Part shown: positions 1-4,767 of the stretch, in pieces
Layout: every line of letters starts with the position of its first letter
Position numbering within the stretch: position 1 is the first letter of the stretch
Assembly (NCBI GenBank): GCA_016791285.1
Contig: JAEUMX010000408.1
Span: 1-6,916, forward strand
DNA: 6,916 nt
Source of the DNA: Burkholderiales bacterium
GTDB taxonomy: Bacteria; Pseudomonadota; Gammaproteobacteria; Burkholderiales; JAEUMW01
Direction of reading: 5' to 3'
The notes under the pieces: generated by a model
Databases searched by the model: none
Told to the model about the DNA's origin: nothing
Seen by the model: the letters and a program-made list of their open reading frames with translations, nothing else
Made by a program: the position numbers and the translations under genes

Positions 1-249
1 GACACCACCTCGCTACACTTCGAGATCGACGAAGAGGATCAGGGCGTCGGCCCCGAGGGGGTGATGCACGGCCGCCGGGCGGCTGGGCGCAAGCGCTACG
101 CCGCGCCGCGCCAGCGCGGCCATTCGAAGAACGGCCGGAGCGATGCACCCCAGATCGTGATCGGTCTGGCCCTCACCCGTGAGGGCTTTCCGGTGCGTCA
201 CTGGGTGTTCCCGGGCAATACCGTCGATGTGACCACGGTGGCGAAGGTC
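1..249 (+). pseudogene. IS1634-type transposase remnant, internal fragment
   Basis: Frame 1 is open from the first base. It reads DTTSLHFE, then a GHSKNGRSDAPQ block, then TREGFPVRHWVFPGNT and VDVTTVAKV. This is the region around the first catalytic aspartate of IS1634/IS4-type DDE transposases. The full-length transposase at 707-2500 has the same layout (DLTSTYFE, GYSRDKRSD, PQGFPLAYEVMAGNT), but the two are clearly divergent, so they come from different elements. Recognisable similarity stops at about 249. The second catalytic aspartate and the glutamate are absent, and the frame then runs as nonsense over the lipoprotein gene to a stop near 456. The fragment continues left of the window, so its upstream state is unknown. 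I see no terminal inverted repeat at its right edge. It is best read as a decayed or recombined IS relic. Confidence 0.8.
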
Positions 250-274
250 AGCCACACCAACCTCCCCTGCGATC

Positions 275-630
275 GTGCGCAGCCTTTGCAGCCTTGCCGT
301 CCTGCCCTTCCTCGTCACGCTTTCTGCCTGCGGATCAATGCCTTCGCCGGCTTGCCCGAACGGTCAAGACGCAGCTGTCCAGGAGTTGCTGTACTTCGGA
401 ACGGACAAACCATCCGGGCGCGTCACACCAGAAGACTGGGCGCAATTCCTCAGTGAAACCGTTACGCCAAGATTCCCTGCCGGCCTAACCGCTTGGTAAG
501 CTTCCGGCCAGTGGCGCTCGGCCTCCGGTGCTGTCGTGCGGGAGTCTTCGTACGTGCTCAGCCTCGTTCATCCGCACAGCGCCGCGGCAGAGAAGGCGGT
601 GCTGGAACTCATCGCGTCGTACAAGGCTAG
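275..630 (+). pseudogene. DUF3574-like lipoprotein gene, 5' part (nonsense codon and IS insertion)
   Basis: A GTG start opens a lipoprotein signal peptide: MRS, a hydrophobic stretch, and the lipobox LSAC with Cys19. The mature part reads LLYFGTDKPSG, EDWAQFLSETVTPRFPAGLTAW, then a TAA at codon 75 (497-499), and continues in the same frame with ASGQWRSASGAVVRES, SYVLSLVHP and LELIASYKA. This matches my recollection of DUF3574 proteins, small proteins of unknown function. At the TAA the family usually has Glu or Asp, so a single G-to-T change (GAA to TAA) would explain it. The frame is then cut at 627-630 by the insertion sequence; its last 18 codons lie at 2664-2720. Without the two lesions the protein would be about 136 residues, normal for the family as I recall it. 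No clear ribosome binding site precedes the GTG, and the transposase relic ends about 25 bases upstream, so the original promoter was probably lost. No functional product is expected. Confidence 0.8.
627..630. repeat. Target site duplication CTAG, left copy
   Basis: CTAG directly abuts the left terminal repeat of the IS, and the same four bases abut the right one at 2662-2665. Removing the element and one copy gives AAG GCT AGG TTC, which restores an uninterrupted Lys-Ala-Arg-Phe reading in the lipoprotein gene. The match could be extended by a leading G, but that G is also the last base of the right inverted repeat, so 4 bp is the minimal call. Confidence 0.8.
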
Positions 631-648
631 CCCGTCTTCCGCTATTCG
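631..648 (+). repeat. IS terminal inverted repeat, left
   Basis: The sequence CCCGTCTTCCGCTATTCG pairs with the reverse complement of 2644-2661, CCCGACTTCCGCTATTCG. Seventeen of 18 positions match, with a T/A difference at position 5. Similarity stops abruptly after the final CG on both sides, which fixes the repeat length. Confidence 0.9.
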
Positions 649-706
649 CGGGTAAGGGGGTGGGTAAGTAACTGATCTTCATCGAGGCGACTATCGTAGG
701 TCTGCA

Positions 707-2500
707 CTACACCGGCAGGCCTGCGAGGGCGAGCTCGGGCTGCGGGGCGCGAATCTTCGGCGGTGGTTGTTGCGGTAGACGAAGCTTCATGTGCGCGAGC
801 AACAGACGCAGCTCTGCATCCGGTTCGGTGTGGCGCGTGAGCACCAGTTCGCGCCCGTCGGTGGTGGGTAGGTGCACGTCGAGCATCTGCATGGCGGCGA
901 ATTTCTCCAGCACCGCTCGGGGCGTAAGCCCAGCGGCCAGCGGCGTGAGCCTCGCTTTGAGGGTCACCTGCAGGCAGTAGGCGAGAAAGGCGACGAAGAT
1001 GTGCGCCTCGATGCGGCTGTCCTTCTGGTGGTAGATCGGGCGAATCGCCAGGTCGGTCTTCAGCTCCTTGAAGGCTTGCTCGACCTCGGTGAGCTGGATG
1101 TAAAACGACCACAGCGTGGCCGGATCATGCTCGGTGAGATTGGTGCGCAGCAGGTAACGGCCCTCGCGCCGGCGCACGGTGCGCAGTTTCGCTCGGTTCA
1201 GTGTGAAGTTGAAGCTCTGGGTTCGCGCGCGCTGTCCTTTGGGCGGTAGCTCGATATCCACCAGCGCGTACGCACGACCGGCTTGCTTCTTCGCTGCGCC
1301 GAGTTTCATGAGCAGCGCATCGCGTGCGAGCTTCTGTGCTCTGAGCTCGGTCAGACGCTGGAGCAGGCCTCGTAGCGCCCGCCGGCGCATCGCGCGCTCC
1401 TTGTCCACTCGCTGCTCGCTATGCGCCAGCACATAGAGCTCTCCCTTGTCTTCGGGCAGCTTCACCTGTACCCGCTCGCGCGCCTGCACCCAGGGTTGAT
1501 CCAAGAACGCCTGCTCCAGCGCCGTAAGTCGCCCCTCCGGCGTGCCCACAAGGTAGCGTACCGACACATCAGCGGCACGTAACTTCTCCAGCACCGCCTC
1601 GGTTGGAATACCGCGGTCCATCACCCAGACGCGCTCGGCTCGCCCATACTGCGCCTGGATCTTCTCGACAAACCCCTCCAGCGTCGTGCAGTCCGCCGTG
1701 TTGCCCGCCATCACCTCATAGGCCAGCGGAAAGCCCTGTGGCGTCACGATCAACGCGATCACCACCTGCACGCAGTCCGAGCGCTTGTCACGGCTGTAGC
1801 CGAAGCGCCGAAGTCCGTCTGCCTCCGGTACATCGCACTCGAAGTACGTGCTCGTCAGATCGTAGAGCAACACCTCGAAGCTCGCCCCAAACAGCGTCTC
1901 CCAGCGATTCCTCAGATGCGAGAACAGCGCCTGCTTGTGTTCGAGCAGCTTGTCCAGACACCGATACAGCGTGCCGGGCTGCACGATCGCGATGTCCTCG
2001 CCGAGCAAATCCCCCATGGCGCTACGATCGAACCACTGACGGTGCAGCCGCCACTCACTGCCCGGATCCAGCAACCGATATACCGACAGCGTCTTCAGTA
2101 CATGCAGCCACTCGGTGCCCTTGCGCGAGCGCACCAGCCGCGTTCCCCAGAACGCATCAAGCGCAAGCCATCCCCATAGCTCAAGCCCCAGCCAGCACGC
2201 ACCCCACTGGCGCGCCCGCTCAAGGCGCATCCCATCGAGCTTGACCCGCACCACCGCACACGATAACTCCGGGGCTTCTCGATCCTCCGGGAAGATCGCC
2301 ATCTGCCGGCGCCGTGCTCCGTCTTCCTCCAGCACCTCCAGGCTCTTGCACCAGGCCGCGCGCTGCGCGTCATTGATCTCGCCCAAGTACAGCACGTGGC
2401 GTTGCACCACCCGAGCACCCTTGACCCGGCGGTTCTCCACCACGCTCCAGTAGCGGTGGACCTTGCCGTCCTTCTTGCGTGTGGTCGCGCGCAAAAACAT
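707..2500 (-). CDS. IS1634-type DDE transposase, full length
   Basis: This gene catalyses cut-and-paste movement of the surrounding element. The start chosen is the ATG at 2500, giving 597 residues beginning MFLRATTRKKDGK, a typical start for the family as I recall it. An in-frame upstream ATG at 2551 would add 17 residues but would place the start-site hairpin inside the gene. In the 597-residue numbering the catalytic triad is D214 (DLTSTYFE), D295 (VMDRGIPTE) and E474 (VEQAFKELK, with the downstream Lys481 expected for IS4-like enzymes). A long insertion rich in basic helices lies between the second Asp and the Glu. The N-terminal part has the HRYWSVVENRRV block common in IS1634 proteins. 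The frame is uninterrupted to a TAG at 707-709, so the enzyme is probably functional. It is transcribed antisense to the lipoprotein gene it disrupts. I saw no convincing -35/-10 pair upstream. Confidence 0.93.
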   Translation of the reverse strand: MFLRATTRKKDGKVHRYWSVVENRRVKGARVVQRHVLYLGEINDAQRAAWCKSLEVLEEDGARRRQMAIFPEDREAPELSCAVVRVKLDGMRLERARQWGACWLGLELWGWLALDAFWGTRLVRSRKGTEWLHVLKTLSVYRLLDPGSEWRLHRQWFDRSAMGDLLGEDIAIVQPGTLYRCLDKLLEHKQALFSHLRNRWETLFGASFEVLLYDLTSTYFECDVPEADGLRRFGYSRDKRSDCVQVVIALIVTPQGFPLAYEVMAGNTADCTTLEGFVEKIQAQYGRAERVWVMDRGIPTEAVLEKLRAADVSVRYLVGTPEGRLTALEQAFLDQPWVQARERVQVKLPEDKGELYVLAHSEQRVDKERAMRRRALRGLLQRLTELRAQKLARDALLMKLGAAKKQAGRAYALVDIELPPKGQRARTQSFNFTLNRAKLRTVRRREGRYLLRTNLTEHDPATLWSFYIQLTEVEQAFKELKTDLAIRPIYHQKDSRIEAHIFVAFLAYCLQVTLKARLTPLAAGLTPRAVLEKFAAMQMLDVHLPTTDGRELVLTRHTEPDAELRLLLAHMKLRLPQQPPPKIRAPQPELALAGLPV

Positions 2501-2522
2501 GCGTGCAGTATTCCGCACGCAT
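2499..2522. promoter_or_regulatory. Perfect hairpin over the transposase start codon
   Basis: ATGCGTGC (2499-2506) and GCACGCAT (2515-2522) form a perfect 8-bp inverted repeat around an 8-base loop. On the minus-strand transcript the 3' arm contains the first two bases of the ATG start and the bases just before it, so folding would occlude initiation. By analogy with other insertion sequences, such start-codon hairpins limit translation from transcripts that read in from outside. Here that role is inference. It could instead be a binding site for a dimeric DNA-binding protein. Confidence 0.5.
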
Positions 2523-2643
2523 CGCCTACCCGCAAGAACCAAGGTCTTCACTACACGCGATCTCGGCCGCCTTCGCCGAGCCGCGCCTCAGCCAATCAGA
2601 AACTTAGAATCGACCCGCGCGCCAAAATCAGCAAACTCAACGC

Positions 2644-2661
2644 CGAATAGCGGAAGTCGGG
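2644..2661 (-). repeat. IS terminal inverted repeat, right
   Basis: This is the partner of the left repeat at 631-648 (17/18 match on reverse complement). It lies about 140 bases upstream of the transposase start, so any transposase promoter would lie between the two. Confidence 0.9.
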
Positions 2662-2665
2662 CTAG
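2662..2665. repeat. Target site duplication CTAG, right copy
   Basis: This is the second copy of the CTAG found at 627-630. Its last two bases begin the AGG codon at which the lipoprotein frame resumes. Confidence 0.8.
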
Positions 2666-2720
2666 GTTCCAGCAGGAAGCGGTGCTCCGCGTCAAGGCGA
2701 ATGCCTGCATCTCCTTGTAG
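2664..2720 (+). pseudogene. DUF3574-like lipoprotein gene, 3' end stranded beyond the IS
   Basis: Eighteen codons, RFQQEAVLRVKANACISL, followed by TAG. The first ten residues look like the usual C-terminal block of DUF3574 proteins (compare RFxQExVLRV, from memory). Joined to the 5' part at 275-630 through the shared CTAG they give YKARFQQEAVLRV without any frame correction. This junction is the strongest evidence that both pieces were one gene before the insertion. The segment has no start codon or ribosome binding site of its own. Confidence 0.78.
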
Positions 2721-2741
2721 CGCTGTCCGCCCCGCAGGTGA

Positions 2742-3017
2742 CGGGTAAACCCCTCGTATATGGACTCGGCGACGGAATTCAACGTTCTCGTCACGGCCGA
2801 TCGCAATCTGTCCTTTCAGCAGAATCCTCCGGCTTTGTCCATCGCAGTCATCATCCTGCGTGCCGAACATCAACCGCCTCTCCGACCTGCAGCCGCTTGT
2901 TCCAGAGTGCTCGCGGCCGTTCCGCAAGCTATAAGGCTGGCATATAACGACGTTGGACGACAGATGGCAGTCTTACCAAGGTATCCCGCGTCATGTGCAA
3001 CCTCAGGACGACCCTAG
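2742..3017 (+). pseudogene. DUF5615/PIN-like protein remnant, N-terminally truncated, double frameshift
   Basis: The frame containing the ATG at 2760 reads FNVLVTADRNLSFQQN and then IAVIILRAE. This resembles the core of small DUF5615/PIN-like proteins, which are often toxin components or their relatives. The roughly 50 N-terminal residues carrying the first acidic motif of that family are missing, and a stop lies in frame at 2739-2741. From 2869 to 2904 the expected family sequence (INRLSDLQPLVP) appears one frame over. The original frame then resumes with RVLAAVPQA. One extra base near 2868-2871 and one missing base near 2902-2905 would account for this. Similarity fades by about 2957, and the open frame runs on to 3017, where it overlaps the end of the convergent SCO gene by 15 bases. 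Family assignment is from motif memory. A functional product is unlikely. Confidence 0.55.
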
Positions 3018-3836
3018 CCGCGGCGCGGTGCGCTTGTGCTTTCGCCACTCCGCCAGGAGGGAGAAGACGCCGAATCCGATGATGCCCGCGCCGACGATGA
3101 GCTCGATCACCACCGCGTAGTTGAGACGATACCTGCCCGAGGCAGGGTCGTACACGGTACAGAGGATGCGCACCCGCTCCGCGAACGCGGCGAGGTCGCC
3201 GAGCGGCGTGGGCGTACCGGTGACGAGTTCCTTCATGGGCGCCACCAGCATCGGCAGCTCGAACGAGTCGCCGTAGATCTGCCGGTACACGCGCCCCTGC
3301 GCATCGACCAGCGTCACCTGGATCAGGTGATCGTAACCCTTTGGCGTCGGATAGTAGAGAAACCCGAAGTCCTGCGTCAGCGCTTCAAGCGTGGCGGGGT
3401 CCGGACTCAGGAATTCCCAGTTCTTCGCCGTGATTCCCTGCTGCTTCGCGAAGGTCCGCATGGCAGACGGCGTGTCGAACGGCAGGTTGAAGCCGATGCT
3501 TACGACATTGAAGCTCGCCTCGCCGAGTGCGTCCTTCGCTGCCGCAACCGCTTTCGCGAGGAACTTCGTGGTGGTCGGACAGACCTGGAAGCAGCCGGTG
3601 TAGATGAAACTCACCAGCAGCGGCTTGCCCCGGTAGCGCGAGAGGCGCACCGAGTGCCCATCGCGGTCGACGAGCGCGTAATCGCCGATCGGCTTGCCGA
3701 TGACGCTGCGGCTGAAGTCGAGCGCCTTGCGCTCGTCCAGGGGCGACGCGCCGGCTCCGTCCGCCGCGTGCAGCGGATTGCAAAGCGTCGCGAGGATACC
3801 GAAGACCGCGGCGAGGGCCGCGGCGCGCACGTTCAT
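3003..3836 (-). CDS. senC: SCO1/SenC-family copper chaperone with C-terminal membrane anchor
   Basis: 277 residues. It is a periplasmic thioredoxin-fold protein expected to deliver copper to, or reduce, the CuA (and perhaps CuB) site of the neighbouring heme-copper enzyme. Residues 1-24 form a signal peptide ending PLHA. The copper motif is C82-x3-C86 in YTGCFQVCPTT, and the third ligand is H170 in GYDHLIQ. Near the C-terminus there is an additional cysteine (C226, in RILCTVYDP) followed by a transmembrane segment at about 241-262 and a basic tail (EWRKHKR). The C-terminal helix is absent from classical Sco1 proteins, which are anchored at the N-terminus. The ATG overlaps the ctaB stop as ATGA, so translation is probably coupled; only a weak ribosome binding site is visible. 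It is the last gene of the operon, with no clear hairpin-plus-T terminator after it. SenC next to CuA and catalytic subunits is also the arrangement reported for the sNOR genes of ammonia oxidisers. Confidence 0.9.
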   Translation of the reverse strand: MNVRAAALAAVFGILATLCNPLHAADGAGASPLDERKALDFSRSVIGKPIGDYALVDRDGHSVRLSRYRGKPLLVSFIYTGCFQVCPTTTKFLAKAVAAAKDALGEASFNVVSIGFNLPFDTPSAMRTFAKQQGITAKNWEFLSPDPATLEALTQDFGFLYYPTPKGYDHLIQVTLVDAQGRVYRQIYGDSFELPMLVAPMKELVTGTPTPLGDLAAFAERVRILCTVYDPASGRYRLNYAVVIELIVGAGIIGFGVFSLLAEWRKHKRTAPRLGSS

Positions 3837-4750
3837 CTCACGGCGGCGTCGACCATCACCCCGACGAGCAGGACGGAGAGATGCACGAGCGATGCCCCGA
3901 ACGACTGCGCGGCGGTGGCGCGGCTCGGTGCGCGCGCGAGGCGCAGGCTCTTGAACAGGAAGTAGCCGCCGGCGAGCACGGCGCCGCCGAGATAGATCCA
4001 TCCCATGCCATAGCAGAACGGGACGATCGACGCGGCGACCAGAAGCACGGTATTCGCGAAGACGATGCGCGCGCTGCGGTCGAAGCCGAACACCACGGGC
4101 AGCATTGGCACGCCGGCGGCCGCGTAGTCCTTCTCGTGAATCATGGCGAGGCTCCAGAAGTGCGGCGGCGTCCAGAGGAAGAGCACCACCGCGAGCCAGA
4201 TCGCCTCCGGGCTCAGCGATGGCGTGACCGCCGCAGCGCCCGCGAGCACGGCGAAGCTGCCCGCCAGCCCCCCGATCACGATGTTCCACCACGTGCGGCG
4301 CTTCAGCCACACGGTGTAGACGACGGCGTAGAAGAACGCCCCGAGAAACACATACAGCGCGGAGACCGGGTTCACGACCAGCGCAGCCGCGCCGACCGAC
4401 CCGACCGTCATCAGAGCCATCAGCCACAGCCAGGCTGGACCGTGGGTGAGCGCCCCGGTCACGAAGGGACGCCGGCGCGTGCGCGTCATCTGCACGTCGA
4501 GGTCGCGCTCGACGTACTGGTTGAACGCGCCGGCCGCAGCGGAGGAGATGACCGTCGCCAGGACCAGCACGAACACCTTGGCCGCGCCCGGCGAAGGTCC
4601 CGGCGTGACGGCGAATCCCGCGAGCGCGGTGAAGCCGATCAGCAGCCCGATCCTGAGCTTGAAGACCTTGTAGAGCAGCTTGGCTGCCGCGGCGAGGTCC
4701 AGCCGCTCCGAGGATGGCAGCGGCGCAGTGACAGGGCGGGCGACGTCCAT
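3833..4750 (-). CDS. ctaB: Heme O synthase (protoheme IX farnesyltransferase)
   Basis: 305 residues, the normal length for CtaB/CyoE of the UbiA prenyltransferase superfamily. It transfers a farnesyl group to the 2-vinyl of heme B in the membrane, giving heme O, the cofactor or heme A precursor for oxidases. The first prenyl-diphosphate/Mg site is FNQYVERDLDVQMTRT at 76-91 (N77, E81, D85), followed by RRRP. The second conserved region includes YTVWLKRRTWWN (145-156), TPPHFWSLA and KDYAAAGVPMLPVV (207-220). Eight to nine hydrophobic helices are apparent. The start at 4750 follows a strong GGAGGAG at 4758-4764 with a 7-base gap, and lies 17 bases after the subunit I stop. An ATG at 4757 is in another frame and is ignored. 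No ctaA (heme A synthase) is visible, so whether the partner enzyme holds heme O or A cannot be said. Confidence 0.96.
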   Translation of the reverse strand: MDVARPVTAPLPSSERLDLAAAAKLLYKVFKLRIGLLIGFTALAGFAVTPGPSPGAAKVFVLVLATVISSAAAGAFNQYVERDLDVQMTRTRRRPFVTGALTHGPAWLWLMALMTVGSVGAAALVVNPVSALYVFLGAFFYAVVYTVWLKRRTWWNIVIGGLAGSFAVLAGAAAVTPSLSPEAIWLAVVLFLWTPPHFWSLAMIHEKDYAAAGVPMLPVVFGFDRSARIVFANTVLLVAASIVPFCYGMGWIYLGGAVLAGGYFLFKSLRLARAPSRATAAQSFGASLVHLSVLLVGVMVDAAVR

Positions 4751-4757
4751 CGCGCAT

Positions 4758-4764
4758 CTCCTCC
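4758..4764 (-). promoter_or_regulatory. Ribosome binding site of ctaB
   Basis: GGAGGAG on the minus strand, seven bases before the ATG at 4750. It decides between two overlapping ATGs (4757 and 4750): only the second is correctly spaced and opens the CtaB frame. Confidence 0.8.
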
Positions 4765-4767
4765 GTG

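Larger units (their letters stand above)
631..2661 (-). mobile_element. Complete IS1634-type insertion sequence (2031 bp)
   Basis: The element is bounded by near-perfect 18-bp inverted repeats and a CTAG duplication, and carries one large transposase gene on the minus strand. It sits in the 3' part of the DUF3574-like gene. Intact ends, an open transposase with all three catalytic acids and a perfect target duplication suggest a recent insertion that may still be mobile. The leftmost 58 bases inside the left repeat (649-706) and about 140 bases upstream of the transposase (2501-2643) carry no other gene. I recall 5-6 bp duplications as usual for IS1634, so the 4-bp duplication is slightly unusual, and the assignment to IS1634 within the broader IS4-like group rests on the protein. 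Confidence 0.9.

Noticed and set aside
649..706. Short repeats GGGTAAG near the left IS end
   Set aside because: Only two closely similar copies, and no counterpart at the other end of the element; not distinguishable from chance.
1603..2244. A 213-codon plus-strand open frame across the transposase
   Set aside because: Low-complexity Ser/Pro/Arg/Ala translation antisense to a gene with a clear catalytic triad; no domain and no ribosome binding site.
2501..2643. Search for a transposase promoter between the right repeat and the start
   Set aside because: TTGCTG followed 17 bases later by GATTCT on the minus strand matches the -10 consensus at only three of six positions. This is too weak to report as a feature.
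2940..3002. Search for an intrinsic terminator downstream of the SenC gene
   Set aside because: No stable GC-rich stem followed by a T-run is visible on the minus strand.
3836..4757. Minus-strand open frame upstream of and continuous with the SenC frame
   Set aside because: It is an arginine-rich overprint of ctaB in another frame. The SenC signal peptide and the ATGA overlap fix the true start at 3836.
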